DNA from: Candidatus Scalindua sp. SCAELEC01
GTDB lineage: Bacteria > Planctomycetota > Brocadiia > Brocadiales > Scalinduaceae
DNA length: 64,000 nucleotides
Reading direction: 5' to 3'
NCBI GenBank assembly: GCA_004282745.1
Contig: SHMT01000004.1
Location: forward strand, 1 to 64,000
Positions 26,001 to 35,754 of the stretch are shown here, in pieces. The first letter of the stretch is position 1, and each line of letters opens with the position of its first letter. The notes beneath the pieces are model-generated. The model was given only the letters and a program-made list of their open reading frames with translations, did no database searches and was not told where the DNA came from. The translations under genes and the position numbers were made by a program.

Positions 26001-26763
26001 CTTGTCGACACAAGGAAACCTCCGTCCTCTCATTTTTGCTTTATAATACCCACTTTATCACAATTTATGTCTATTTCTCTATAACTGAAAAAGTATTGTG
26101 ATACAACCTGTCTGGGGGTGATCAGTGAACCAAGGCTATACCGTTTATTTTTTGTTCAGCGTGACTGAACCTGCTCTGCCCTATTGATAAAATGGAAAGA
26201 GAAATTTTTTTTATTTTCTGGGAACCTTTTTCTTTTGGAGAGTGTTTTCAATCGTGTGAAAGCTATACTTCTTTTACTCTCCTTTTCTTTATCTGAGATA
26301 AGGGCTTGTTTAGGCGCAACTTAGGCTTTAAACAAGCCCTTATTAAGGGTATTGCAAATCCTTGTCATCCACAATAGATAGTTTCTCTCTGATCTTAAGG
26401 GGTGCTGAAGCTTGCCATTTCGGAACTACCGTTGCCTGTTAGGTGCTTTTTTGCACTGTGGTACTTCAAATCCGTAATATTCAAGTATAAGAGGTGAGAA
26501 TAGAAACTACTCATCGTTCTCTTTCGGTAATTTGCAAACCACCAAACCTCACTGCTGTATACCACAAGTTTAGAGAAAGTAATGGGAATAGTGACCAGCG
26601 TGTCGAATTCCTTGTCCGCCATAACAATTCTGCCACTTTACTCATGATATGAACTTGACCACCCTGTTGTTAGGTTTAGACTGCTCAAAAAACTTCTTGA
26701 AATAATAATTAATTGTTTTACAGTATTGAGTCAAAGTGGAATTGTGCAAAAACGGCTTGAAAT
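26001..26763. other. Long intergenic region with a 15-bp palindrome
   Basis: No secure gene. It contains a perfect 15-bp inverted repeat at 26298-26343. On the minus strand between 26395 and 26720 is an unconvincing frame that includes KKFFEQSKPNNRVVKFIS, a stop, then MADKEFDTLVTIPITFSKLV. This could be a decayed transposase but no motif secures it. Confidence 0.4.
26298..26343. repeat. Perfect 15-bp inverted repeat
   Basis: ATAAGGGCTTGTTTA and TAAACAAGCCCTTAT flank a 16-base loop. No T tract follows on the plus strand, so a terminator role is uncertain. Confidence 0.55.
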
Positions 26764-26918
26764 ATACTCATTTCATAATGGTTTTCGGACCTGCCTGTGC
26801 GCTGCACGCCCGGCCATAAGACCATTCGGACGGGGCTGGCGAACGGCTGACAGGCTGGGCGGGCGACGCTCTTTCTGGCGGGGACGGGCAAAACCGAAAA
26901 CCAAATCGGTTTTAGTAT
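26764..26918. repeat. Family C inverted-repeat element with G+C-rich core (copy C5)
   Basis: Ends ATACTCATTTCATAATGG and CAAATCGGTTTTAGTAT. The usual interior is replaced by palindromic G+C-rich modules (GCCCGGCCATAAGACCATTC, GGCTGGCGAACGGCTGACAG), as in C8. It lies just upstream of oadG, so it may carry or disturb the operon promoter. Confidence 0.75.
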
Positions 26919-26947
26919 CATAATTTAGAGACAAAGAGGGAACATTA

Positions 26948-27199
26948 ATGATCGGCAATTCAATAATGCTTATGTTTATTGGTATGGGGGTTGTATTTCT
27001 ATTCCTGGTACTTCTTAATATTGCCATATCCCTACTCACGGTTTTTTCCAGAGAGCACACTCGTCGGGAGGAGACCACCCTTGCTGAAGAAGCGCTTGCG
27101 CGCAGACAAAAGAAGAAAAAAAGGTACATAAAAGAAGAGGATAACGGCCTCAATACGGCGGTTATATCAGCAGCGATACATGCATACAGAAACGCTTAA
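26948..27199 (+). CDS. oadG: Oxaloacetate decarboxylase gamma-type subunit
   Basis: 83 residues with one N-terminal membrane helix (SIMLMFIGMGVVFLFLVLLN, with ISLLTVF) and a charged tail (REETTLAEEALARRQKKKKR), the usual OadG plan. OadG anchors the alpha subunit to the beta pump and is required for assembly. It is first in oadG-oadA-oadB. It lacks the C-terminal His cluster of the Klebsiella protein, which is common outside enterobacteria. Confidence 0.82.
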   Translation: MIGNSIMLMFIGMGVVFLFLVLLNIAISLLTVFSREHTRREETTLAEEALARRQKKKKRYIKEEDNGLNTAVISAAIHAYRNA

Positions 27200-27332
27200 T
27201 GAATCCCCCCAATTGAGTGGTTTCTCATAATCACTCAAATTGGCCAGTGGGTAAACAGGCCTTAAGATTTCTAAAATAATAATCAAAAATTTATTATAAG
27301 AGTATACTCATTTAAACGAAAGGTTGGCTATT

Positions 27333-29117
27333 GTGAAAAAAGTTAGATTCATGGACACCTCATTTAGGGATGGATTCCAGTCTGTTTATGGAGCTCGTGT
27401 CCTTACTCGGGATTTTATGCCCGCAGTAGAGGCTGCCGCTGAAGCCGGGATTAAGCATATGGAAGCCGGCGGTGGCGCCAGGTTCCAATCTCTTTTCTTT
27501 TACTGTAATGAATCAGCATTTCAAATGATGGATACTTTCAGAAAGTTTGCTGGACCAGATGCTGAACTTCAAACCCTTGCCAGAGGAATTAATGTCGTTG
27601 CCCTGTCACAAGCACCAAAAGATATTATTAATCTCCATGCAGTCCTGTTTAAGAAACACGGTATGACAACGATCCGCAATTTTGACGCGCTCAATGATAT
27701 ACAAAATCTCGAATATTCAGGTACGTGCATTACCGATGCCGGTCTGCATCACCAGGTATGCGTAACCCTCATGGATCTCCCTGAAGAGTGTGAAGATGCA
27801 CACACCGCAGAATTCTATCTTCATCGGTTAAAAGTGATTTTGGATTCAGGACTTCCTTTTGATTCGGTCTGTTTTAAAGATGCAAGCGGTACTGCGAACC
27901 CTCAGAAAGTATATGAGACCTTAAAAGGTGCCCGTAAGATGCTCGGAGATGGCGCGTTGATCTGGTACCATACTCACGATACCGCAGGGGTAAGTGTAGC
28001 ATGCTATCTGGCGGCGATAGAAGGTGGAGCTACAAAAGATAACAATCTCGGTATTGACCTCGCCAAAAGTCCCGTGTGCGGTGGTACCAGTCAACCAGAT
28101 ATCATTTCAATGTGGCATGCTCTTAAAGGCAAGATGTGGACACTCGATGTAGACATTATGAAGATTATTGAAGCAGAGAAGATTTTTGAAGAGTGTATGA
28201 AGGATTATTTTATCCCGATTGAAGCAAAGCAGGTTTCGCCACTCATCCCACTCTCTCCTATGCCGGGCGGCGCCTTAACAGCGAACACTATGATGATGCG
28301 CGATACAGGAACACTCAACCTCTATCCACAGGTTATTAGAGAGATGACTGAAGTCGTCAAAAAAGGTGGATTTGCCACATCTGTTACACCCGTTTCACAA
28401 TTCTATTTCCAACAAGCCTATGCTAATGTGACCCAGGGTAAGTGGAAAAAGATAACGGATGGATATGGGAATATGGTACTTGGCTATTTCGGACACACAC
28501 CCTCAAGGCCTGACCCAGAAATTATAAAACTCGCAGAGGAACAGTTGGGCAAAAAACCATTCGATGGTAATCCACTCGATATTCTTGAACCCGGAATTCC
28601 TCAGGCGACGAAGACCCTTGTTGAGAATCAATTAGAAGTCACAGATGAAAACATCTTCATCGCGTTTGCTTGCGGAGAAAAAGGTATCGACTTCCTTCAG
28701 GGTAAGACGAAAGAGAATATCAGAAAGATCTCAGGAGAGACTGATGCAAAGGCTGCCGCTCCGGCGCAATCTACCAGAACTAAAGGCCCCGGGAATTATA
28801 CGGTTACGGTTGATGGTAAGTCATTTAACGTTACTGTCGCTGAGGGTACCGGTGCAGTCCAGACAATCATACAGGCACCAGGCTCTCCCATAATCTCGAT
28901 TAAAGGAGAACCTGTTGTAGCCAGCATGCCCGGATCAGTAACCCATATCGAAGTTGCAGTAGGAGACACCGTGAAAGAGGGAGAAGTTATTCTTGTTCTT
29001 GAGGCCATGAAAATGGAATCCCCGGTCAAGGCCCCAAAAGAGTGTAAAATCATCGCAATAGAAGTAACGGTGGGTGACAACGTAAAGAATGGTGATACAC
29101 TCGTTATGGTAGAGTAA
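27333..29117 (+). CDS. oadA: Oxaloacetate decarboxylase alpha subunit (biotin carboxyltransferase)
   Basis: About 594 residues. The GTG at 27333 with an upstream AAAGG site is preferred over the TTG at 27324. The carboxyltransferase TIM barrel has MDTSFRDGFQSVYG, CFKDASGTANP and YHTHDTAG. A linker at about 470-490 is rich in Ala/Lys, and the biotinyl domain ends with VLEAMKMESPVKAP, with the biotinylated Lys about 34 residues from the end. It moves CO2 from oxaloacetate to biotin. The stop codon TAA (29115-29117) is formed with the start of the repeat D3. A pyruvate carboxylase B role was considered, but OadG and OadB beside it favour the Na+ pump. Confidence 0.92.
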   Translation: MKKVRFMDTSFRDGFQSVYGARVLTRDFMPAVEAAAEAGIKHMEAGGGARFQSLFFYCNESAFQMMDTFRKFAGPDAELQTLARGINVVALSQAPKDIINLHAVLFKKHGMTTIRNFDALNDIQNLEYSGTCITDAGLHHQVCVTLMDLPEECEDAHTAEFYLHRLKVILDSGLPFDSVCFKDASGTANPQKVYETLKGARKMLGDGALIWYHTHDTAGVSVACYLAAIEGGATKDNNLGIDLAKSPVCGGTSQPDIISMWHALKGKMWTLDVDIMKIIEAEKIFEECMKDYFIPIEAKQVSPLIPLSPMPGGALTANTMMMRDTGTLNLYPQVIREMTEVVKKGGFATSVTPVSQFYFQQAYANVTQGKWKKITDGYGNMVLGYFGHTPSRPDPEIIKLAEEQLGKKPFDGNPLDILEPGIPQATKTLVENQLEVTDENIFIAFACGEKGIDFLQGKTKENIRKISGETDAKAAAPAQSTRTKGPGNYTVTVDGKSFNVTVAEGTGAVQTIIQAPGSPIISIKGEPVVASMPGSVTHIEVAVGDTVKEGEVILVLEAMKMESPVKAPKECKIIAIEVTVGDNVKNGDTLVMVE

Positions 29118-29139
29118 GGGTCCAGGAAAGAATAACTTG
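29115..29139. repeat. Family D end fragment (copy D3)
   Basis: TAAGGGTCCAGGAAAGAATA then ACTTG is one family D terminus without a partner. Its first three bases are the stop codon of oadA. Confidence 0.6.
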
Positions 29140-29149
29140 TTTATTACCA

Positions 29150-29169
29150 TACCCATTTTGCAATGGGTA
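29150..29169. repeat. Solo family A palindrome
   Basis: TACCCATTTTGCAATGGGTA consists of the two ends of family A joined without an interior. It may be an excision footprint or an extreme internal deletion. Confidence 0.55.
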
Positions 29170-29279
29170 TAAATGGTACGAGGAAGTGGAAAGTCTCCTG
29201 CTTGAAAGTCATGCTGCTTAAGCCGTAACATAAATAATTATTAGATCAAAATTAGAGAAACTAAATTTGGTAAAACCAC

Positions 29280-30845
29280 ATGAATATCTTTTATAAACGA
29301 ACATGCTTCTTTTTCCTTATCGTACTCTTTGCACTTGCGTACTCAGTAAATGCTCAGGACTATTCAAAAACATCCGGAAACATGGTAACGGTAACAGTCC
29401 CGTCTGATTCAACACTGCTCAATGTGTCGATAAAAAATGGCGCTATGTTTAAGGTGGGTGACAAGATCAGAGAAGGGGATTTTATTGCTCTTATTCTCGA
29501 CAAAGACCATAACAAAATTACCATTACTTCCGGTACTGCTGGTGAAATAACTTATATTAACCATGACCTGTATAATAAACATACCCATATACCATCAGGG
29601 ACCACCATCCTCAAGATTAAAAAACAGGACATTGTGGTCAAATCAACAGAAATGGCCAGTGACGTTGAAAATTTATCATTTGCCGCCGTTTTTAGGAACT
29701 TGATGAAAAGCACGGGCATATACGCACTGATTTATGATAACGCCGCTAACTGGACCGAAGGTGTGGGTAAATTACTTATGATAAGCGTCGGGTTGCTGCT
29801 GATTTATCTCGGTATTTCCAAGGGGTTTGAGCCACTGCTCCTGATCCCTATTGGCATGGGAGCCGTACTCTCGAATATCCCTCTTGCTTTTATTAATGAT
29901 GAGGGTGGAATTATTCGATATGTGTATGACTCGGGAATCAAAACCGGCATATTTCCACTCATAATATTTATGGGTGTCGGTGCAATGACTGACTTTGGTC
30001 CACTGCTTGCAAATCCCCGTACTACACTCCTTGGAGCGGCGGCCCAGTTTGGCATATTTTCAACACTGATCGGTGCTATAATCTTGACCAAATATGTACC
30101 CGGCATCAACTTTTCTCTTCAAGATGCTTCCTCTATCGCTATTATCGGGGGTGCGGACGGTCCGACTTCGATCTTCCTTGCCTCAAAGCTGAGTCCAAGA
30201 CTTCTGGGATCAATTGCAGTTGCCGCCTACTCTTATATGGCCCTGGTCCCAATTATTCAACCACCGATCATGAAACTCTTAACTTCTAAAAAGGAGCGTC
30301 AGATCAAGATGAAACAGCTCAGATATGTATCTCATCGCGAAAAAATCATCTTCCCGGTTATCGTTATTATACTCACTGCGCTGTTACTTCCCTCAGCGGC
30401 ACCCCTTATCGGATTCCTCATGTTCGGAAATCTCATGCGTGAATCGTTAGTTGTGAAGAGGCTGAGCGATACGACACAGAATGCGCTTATCAATATAGTA
30501 ACTATTTTTCTTGGCCTTGGTGTGGGAAGCAAACTATCCGCTGACAAGTTCCTCAATCTTGAGACTCTCGGAATTATAGTACTCGGTCTTTTTGCTTTCT
30601 CGTTCGGGACTGCAGCAGGAGTGATAATGGCAAAAATCATGAATATATTCTCGTCTAAAAAAATAAATCCCCTTATTGGATCTGCGGGAGTTTCGGCAGT
30701 GCCGATGGCGGCAAGAGTTTCTAACAAGGTAGGTTTGGATGAGGACCCCCATAATTTCCTCTTAATGCACGCTATGGGACCTAATGTAGCAGGGGTAATT
30801 GGTTCTGCGGTTGCGGCCGGCATTCTGCTCGCAGTCTTTATGTAA
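29280..30845 (+). CDS. oadB: Na+-translocating decarboxylase beta subunit with N-terminal extension
   Basis: 521 residues against about 375-430 in most OadB proteins. The core (about 135-521) has the expected 9-11 membrane helices, with [20 protein letters not shown], the conserved [17 protein letters not shown] that carries the Na+-binding Asp, and [19 protein letters not shown], then [18 protein letters not shown]. The first 125 residues are extra: a signal peptide ([13 protein letters not shown]) and a beta-rich biotinyl/lipoyl-like domain ([36 protein letters not shown]) without the MKM lysine. The enzyme decarboxylates carboxybiotin and exports Na+. Confidence 0.9.
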   Translation: MNIFYKRTCFFFLIVLFALAYSVNAQDYSKTSGNMVTVTVPSDSTLLNVSIKNGAMFKVGDKIREGDFIALILDKDHNKITITSGTAGEITYINHDLYNKHTHIPSGTTILKIKKQDIVVKSTEMASDVENLSFAAVFRNLMKSTGIYALIYDNAANWTEGVGKLLMISVGLLLIYLGISKGFEPLLLIPIGMGAVLSNIPLAFINDEGGIIRYVYDSGIKTGIFPLIIFMGVGAMTDFGPLLANPRTTLLGAAAQFGIFSTLIGAIILTKYVPGINFSLQDASSIAIIGGADGPTSIFLASKLSPRLLGSIAVAAYSYMALVPIIQPPIMKLLTSKKERQIKMKQLRYVSHREKIIFPVIVIILTALLLPSAAPLIGFLMFGNLMRESLVVKRLSDTTQNALINIVTIFLGLGVGSKLSADKFLNLETLGIIVLGLFAFSFGTAAGVIMAKIMNIFSSKKINPLIGSAGVSAVPMAARVSNKVGLDEDPHNFLLMHAMGPNVAGVIGSAVAAGILLAVFM

Positions 30846-31472
30846 AATCGTGATAGGGAGGGTATTTCATTATTCCTCTTATCCCGAAAGTAGAGACACC
30901 GTACGCTCAATATGTGTTACTTGGACTCTCCCTTTCAACAGGTGATAAACTTCTCGTTCACTATTCACCATAATTGCTTTATCAGTTTATAGTAACAAAT
31001 ACCAAACCCGAAATAAGGGAGGTGAATGATTATTGCCTTGTCCCAAAGAAGTGGTGTAAAAGTTGAGTATTTGTTAACAGGTCTCCATGGTTCAACAAAC
31101 GATGGAGGCCTGTTTTTTTGAGGAGTAATAATGTGTGGTATCGAAATAAGTACCATGCATATCTATCTTTATGACTACTGTTTTAAATGATTTGTTTGAA
31201 AACAATCAAATACAAATTGCACTTCTATGGAAAATTTTTATCAAGTTATATTCATCAATTCTTGACCAACCAACGCTGAGTTTTCATTGGGTACCTACCA
31301 AGTAAAATAATGCTGAATTTACTTCAAATATTTACAGAATTTTCTTGAATTTCTGATATATTGTTTTATCCTAACGCTGTTTTAATGTTCCGTTAATCTT
31401 TATCAGATTGATTACGGGAATATAAAATATTATGTTTTTCAAAAAAACTGCTACCTGTGGACAATTATCGTT
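30846..31472. other. Intergenic region with a terminator and possible small RNA
   Basis: The only strong signal is the Rho-independent terminator at 31076-31119, 230 bases after oadB. Between oadB and this terminator no protein frame is convincing. A small RNA ending at the terminator is possible. Nothing was seen in 31130-31472. Confidence 0.4.
31076..31119 (+). terminator. Rho-independent terminator
   Basis: AACAGGTCTCCAT and ATGGAGGCCTGTT make a 13-bp stem with a single T-G pair and a 13-base loop, followed by seven T residues. Confidence 0.85.
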
Positions 31473-32105
31473 ATGAAGCATGGAGAGGTATTAGCCTATA
31501 TCGCTAACATTTATGAGCAGATGGTGAAGCAAATAGAACCTGCTTATTTAATTACTCCTGAGGAATTGGAGTTTGCACCATTAACCAAGAGGGAGATACT
31601 AGAGGAGGGAGAAGCTTTAGACTCTTTATCAAAATTAGTGGCTGTTTCTATACCGAACAAAATTTATATAAAACCAGGATGGGGTGGATTTAAGGAAGTT
31701 AGACACGATTTGATAATCCAAGCATATTCGATGCTGATTGAGGCAAAGAACAAGGTTCCCAACAAGATAATGAGTAATTCAATACCTCATATAATTATTC
31801 TATCTGATAATCAGAAACTTAACCATAAAATTGAAATCATGATCTGGCAGCAATTGTTTGAGAAGGGTGATGTTTTCTTTGGGAGAAGAGCATGCCTGCA
31901 CCATAAAAGCATACCTCCCATTAGTGCGTCTGATAGTGACTTTGGTCAACTTGGTGAAAAAAAGCAAGAAATTGACCTTGGAACATATTGGGCCGGTTAC
32001 ATCGCAACGTACGCACTTGCTAACGATCAAGACATTTTAGAAGTTTATTGTTCATTTTTAGGTACCCTTCTGTCAGATAAAATTATCAAATTTCCGGTTT
32101 TTTAA
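31473..32105 (+). CDS. Hypothetical protein
   Basis: 210 residues, soluble, mixed helical and beta. No family was recognised. Notable strings are PNKIYIKPGWGGFKEVRHDL, PHIIILSDNQKLNHKIEIMI and FEKGDVFFGRRACLHHKSIP. No ribosome-binding site is obvious before the ATG. It has an unremarkable composition and is likely a real gene. Confidence 0.55.
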   Translation: MKHGEVLAYIANIYEQMVKQIEPAYLITPEELEFAPLTKREILEEGEALDSLSKLVAVSIPNKIYIKPGWGGFKEVRHDLIIQAYSMLIEAKNKVPNKIMSNSIPHIIILSDNQKLNHKIEIMIWQQLFEKGDVFFGRRACLHHKSIPPISASDSDFGQLGEKKQEIDLGTYWAGYIATYALANDQDILEVYCSFLGTLLSDKIIKFPVF

Positions 32106-32362
32106 TATATGTTTTCAAGTGACAGATAATTCGACTGTTTGGTGATGGGTGTGTAGTCGTAAGAGGGGTTAATTTTTAAAAATAACTGGCACAATTTATC
32201 TATTAGGATACGTTTATTGTAATAAATACGAATTTTTTTGGGAAACTCTTTGATTAATGGTTATTGTCATATAGGCCAATGCTAACTTCCTGTTCTCTAA
32301 GATTTAGGGCAGATCTTTGCGTTGGTTTTTTTGTAGTATCAACATTATTGTCAGGTTATAGA

Positions 32363-32511
32363 TAGTGTCTGAACGAAAACCCTGTGTTTGAATGAAAAGT
32401 GCCTAGGTACAAGGCGCGTAATAATTTCGTAACCGGAACGTACAATAGTACTTGAGGATTGCGAAATTATTGCAGCAACGCAGTAGATGGGTAGTTTTCG
32501 TTCAAACACTA
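32363..32511. repeat. Family B inverted-repeat element (copy B5)
   Basis: 149 bp from TAGTGTCTGAACGAAAACCC to GTTCAAACACTA, reverse orientation relative to B3 and B4. The core is ACGTACAATAGTACTTGAGG. It sits in the 495-base gap before the SulP gene. Confidence 0.8.
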
Positions 32512-32599
32512 GATAGACGGAGTTTGGATTTTGGCTATTTTTTTCGCCAGTTAGCGGTCAGTGTAGCAATCTCGATAAAACAGGTTGATGTGAGAATAT

Positions 32600-34237
32600 A
32601 TGATGAAGAAAAAGGGACTATTTTTCTCTACGTTTAAAAGAGATATACCTGCAAGCATAGTAGTACTCTTTGTTGCCTTACCCCTGTGCCTTGGAATTGC
32701 CCTGGCAAGCGGGGCGCCTCTATTTTCCGGCCTTATTGCAGGGATTATTGGAGGGATAGTCGTTGGAGCTATAAGTGATTCCTCACACGGGGTTAGCGGA
32801 CCGGCTGCTGGTCTGGCAATAATCATATTAACTACGCTGGCCACCATGCCATTTGAAACATTTTTGTTGGCCGTTGTCATTGCTGGTGGAATTCAGTTAA
32901 TATTTGGCTTTATAAGAGCTGGCATTATCGGGTACTATTTCCCCTTGTCGGCTATAAATGGAATGCTTGCAGGCATTGGGATCATTATATTTATAAAACA
33001 GTTACCTTTTGCACTTGGATATGATGGGGAGTGGAAAGGACCAGATTATCATGACTATATGAGTGAGGGGAGTATCTTTACCGCACTGTTACAATTCTTT
33101 GAACACATATCCCCGGGGGCGATAATAATTGCTGTTGTTTCAATGGGGATCCTATTATCATGGGAATTGTACCTGACAAAGAAATATAAAGTATTTAAAT
33201 TAATACAGGGACCTATAGTGGTAGTAGCTGCTGGCGTTATCTGTCAGCTCATAACAAAAAGTTATTTTCCTCAATATCATCTGCCCCAAGAGTTCCTGGT
33301 ACGTGTACCGGTTGCAACCGGGCTCATCTCTTTTTTTGGTCATTTCTCTTTTCCCGATTTCAGTCAAATAGCCAATAAAGAGGTGTACATCTTAGCTTTC
33401 ACAATAGCGATTGTCGCCAGTTTAGAGACTCTTTTATGTGTAGAGGCTACGGATAAGCTGGATCCTCACAAGAGGACCACGTCAACCAATCGCGAGTTAT
33501 TTGCGCAAGGCGCAGGGAATATAGTATCCGGGATGATTGGCGGATTGGCAATTACTCAAGTAATCGTTAGAAGTTCGGCGAATGTACAGGCTGGTGCAGA
33601 ATCAAAAATCTCTGCTATTCTTCATGGGGTTTTTCTCTTGATCTGTGTTGCCTGTATTCCCACTATTCTCAATCTTATACCTTTACCGGCCCTTGCATGT
33701 ATTTTACTCATGGTTGGCTATAAATTAGCGAAACCTTCTCAATTTGTTAAACAATATAGACTGGGCTGGGAACAATTTGTACCGTTTATTGTGACAATTC
33801 TCGGGATCGTCTTTGAGGATTTGTTGATCGGACTCGCATTAGGATGCGGTGTCGGTGCTATATCTATCTTAATTCGTAACTACAGGAACTCTCATTTTTT
33901 ACATATGGAGACGTCTGCCGGAGAGAAACAGATAAAAATCAGCCTCTCAGAAGATGTTACCTTTCTAAATAAAGGGGCGATCATAAGTGCTTTGGCTAAA
34001 ATACCTAATGACACGTACCTGACTATTGATTTGAGTAGATGCTATAGTATTGATTACGATGTAAGGGAGGCGATAACGGATTTTATTATTTCAGCGGATG
34101 ATAGAAATATTAACGTAAAACTGATACAGCCACTGAGCAAATCTACTGGTAAAGAGGAGATTTACTCTGTTAAACTTAACAAATGGGTCTATGCTTTACC
34201 GATACAAAGTAAACCGTCAAAACCTTCAAAACAGTAA
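32600..34237 (+). CDS. SulP-family anion transporter
   Basis: 545 residues with about 10-12 membrane helices. DIPASIVVLFVALPLCLGIA and SSHGVSGPAAGLAIIILTTL, then LIFGFIRAGIIGYYFPLSAI, are the SulP N-terminal signatures. TATDKLDPHKRTTSTNRELF and GMIGGLAITQVIVRSSANVQ, then AGAESKISAILHGVFLL, are the second conserved block. The soluble tail (about 440-545) has a STAS-like LTIDLSRCYSIDYDVREAI segment. Sulfate or bicarbonate is the likely substrate. The subgroup (with long loop DYHDYMSEGS) resembles bicarbonate/carbonic-anhydrase-linked members, but specificity cannot be read. Confidence 0.88.
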   Translation: MMKKKGLFFSTFKRDIPASIVVLFVALPLCLGIALASGAPLFSGLIAGIIGGIVVGAISDSSHGVSGPAAGLAIIILTTLATMPFETFLLAVVIAGGIQLIFGFIRAGIIGYYFPLSAINGMLAGIGIIIFIKQLPFALGYDGEWKGPDYHDYMSEGSIFTALLQFFEHISPGAIIIAVVSMGILLSWELYLTKKYKVFKLIQGPIVVVAAGVICQLITKSYFPQYHLPQEFLVRVPVATGLISFFGHFSFPDFSQIANKEVYILAFTIAIVASLETLLCVEATDKLDPHKRTTSTNRELFAQGAGNIVSGMIGGLAITQVIVRSSANVQAGAESKISAILHGVFLLICVACIPTILNLIPLPALACILLMVGYKLAKPSQFVKQYRLGWEQFVPFIVTILGIVFEDLLIGLALGCGVGAISILIRNYRNSHFLHMETSAGEKQIKISLSEDVTFLNKGAIISALAKIPNDTYLTIDLSRCYSIDYDVREAITDFIISADDRNINVKLIQPLSKSTGKEEIYSVKLNKWVYALPIQSKPSKPSKQ

Positions 34238-34251
34238 CGTTGCTTTTGATG

Positions 34252-34284
34252 ATACCAAAACCGAAAACACTTATGAGGTGAGTA
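34252..34284. repeat. Family C solo-end derivative (copy C6)
   Basis: ATACCAAAACC joined directly to GAAAACACTTATGAGGTGAG and TAT. This is both family C ends with the whole interior deleted, in the gap between the SulP gene and the next gene. Confidence 0.6.
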
Positions 34285-34356
34285 TAAACTAATAAAGGTT
34301 GAAGAATAGATCTAATTGTCATACAGCGTGAGAATTTGAGGGGAGGATTACGGATA

Positions 34357-35472
34357 ATGCAAATAATTCGAATTGGATATATCAGACAAGCAGCATTGGG
34401 AACTATTATTTCGTCGATATTGATGATAATGGTAGCGGTATTTGCCACTCTTCCAACCGCTTTTTCAGAAGAAAAGGGCTTACCGATCATGGTTCAAGTG
34501 GATATTCTTATGAAAGCTGCAAAAAAGGATTTAGAGAATCAGAGATGGAAAGAGGCGGTAGAGAGGTTTGAGAAAGTTATGGAACTGGATGTAGATCTGC
34601 CAGGAGAATTTTATTTCCTGTACGGTAAAGCACTTTTTCATACACAAAGTTACGAGTCATCATTGTCGAATCTTATTAATTACCTCACATTAGTTGGCCA
34701 GGATGGAGTGTTTTACGACGAGGCAATTACCTTAATCGTAGATTCGGGAACTAAACAAAAAGAGAAAATGCATCGGTTAGAAGCTGTCGGTGACATTGAG
34801 GAAAATATGGTGCTTATACAAGGTGGATGTTTTGAGATGGGAGATATCTTTGACAGAGGAGCCGTTGATGAGAAACCCGTACACACGGTATGCATTAGTG
34901 ATTTTTACCTGGGAAAGACCGAGGTAACCCAGAAACAGTGGGAAGAGATTGTAGGAGATAATCCATCAAAATTTACAGGTGAGGACCGTCCGGTAGAGAG
35001 GGTAAGCTGGCACGACGTTCAGGACTTTATCAAAAAGTTGAACAAGAAGACGGGCTTACACCATCGTCTTCCAACTGAAGCTGAGTGGGAATATGCTGCG
35101 AGGAGTGGGGGTGGGGATGAGGAGTGGGCTGGGACTAACAACAAATCTGAAATCGCTGAATATGGTTGGTTTGCGCATAATTCTGCCAAGGCCGGTACCC
35201 AAGCCGTTGCCTGGAAGAAACCAAATGGGCTCGGCCTCTACGATATGATGGGAAATGTCTGGGAATGGTGTTCAGACTGGTATGACAGTGACTATTACAA
35301 AATAAGTCCTGAGAAAGACCCGGAAGGACCGCCCGAAGGCTCAAATCGCGTTATACGAGGGGGTGGCTGGAAGAGCAAACCCGAACATCTGCGGACGGTT
35401 AACCGTAATGGTTTTCTTCCGACGAGCAAGAAATTTGCCAACATAGGCTTTCGACTCGCCTGGTCTCCTTAG
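34357..35472 (+). CDS. Exported formylglycine-generating-enzyme-fold protein
   Basis: About 371 residues from the ATG at 34357, which follows a GGGGAGGA site. A signal peptide or N-terminal anchor (LGTIISSILMIMVAVFATLP) is followed by a short TPR-like part (about 45-125) and a SUMF1/FGE-sulfatase domain (MVLIQGGCFEMGDIFDRG, SDFYLGKTEVTQKQWEEIVG, HRLPTEAEWEYAARSGG, GLYDMMGNVWEWCSDW). The catalytic cysteine pair of true sulfatase activators is absent. The C-terminal NRVIRGGGWKSKPEHLRTVN and NIGFRLAW form the C-type-lectin-like end that is often a retroelement variable region. The stop codon TAG is inside repeat D4. Confidence 0.85.
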   Translation: MQIIRIGYIRQAALGTIISSILMIMVAVFATLPTAFSEEKGLPIMVQVDILMKAAKKDLENQRWKEAVERFEKVMELDVDLPGEFYFLYGKALFHTQSYESSLSNLINYLTLVGQDGVFYDEAITLIVDSGTKQKEKMHRLEAVGDIEENMVLIQGGCFEMGDIFDRGAVDEKPVHTVCISDFYLGKTEVTQKQWEEIVGDNPSKFTGEDRPVERVSWHDVQDFIKKLNKKTGLHHRLPTEAEWEYAARSGGGDEEWAGTNNKSEIAEYGWFAHNSAKAGTQAVAWKKPNGLGLYDMMGNVWEWCSDWYDSDYYKISPEKDPEGPPEGSNRVIRGGGWKSKPEHLRTVNRNGFLPTSKKFANIGFRLAWSP

Positions 35473-35686
35473 GGTCCAGAAAAAAATAACTTGCCATTTT
35501 TGCCTGTCCGAATGGCTGGTAGGCCGGGCGGGCATCTCATTTTCAGGACATCTTCGTCCGCTCTTCACTCGCCGAATCCTCGGTGTAACTCAGGCTACGC
35601 CTGGGGTTCAGTTCGATCAGATCAACCAAATCTGACCTAAAACTGAGCGCGAAAAATTAACAAGTTATTTTTTGCTGAACCCTTAG
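35469..35686. repeat. Family D element (copy D4)
   Basis: Complete, about 218 bp: left end TTAGGGTCCAGAAAAAAATA, right end CAAGTTATTTTTTGCTGAAC then CCTTAG. The interior carries GGCATCTCATTTTCAGGA, CTCAGGCTACGCCTGGG and GATCAGATCAACCAAATCTG, all shared with D5. The TTAG supplies the stop codon of the gene before it. Confidence 0.8.
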
Positions 35687-35722
35687 GACCCGGGAAAGAA
35701 CAACAAGTTATTCTTTCCTTAA
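35687..35722. repeat. Family D solo hairpin after D4
   Basis: GACCCGGGAAAGAACAACAA then GTTATTCTTTCCTTAA is a second, interior-less pair of family D ends sharing a boundary with D4. Confidence 0.5.
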
Positions 35723-35754
35723 ACTGTCCAATGGAATTAATCAACTTCTCTATT

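Noticed and set aside
26395-26622. Minus-strand frame resembling a transposase tail
   Set aside because: A few transposase-like residues are visible, but no DDE motif, inverted repeats or start could be identified, so it is listed only as a description of the gap.
34357-35472. True formylglycine-generating enzyme for sulfatase activation
   Set aside because: The fold is present but the catalytic cysteine motif is not, and no sulfatase gene is nearby.
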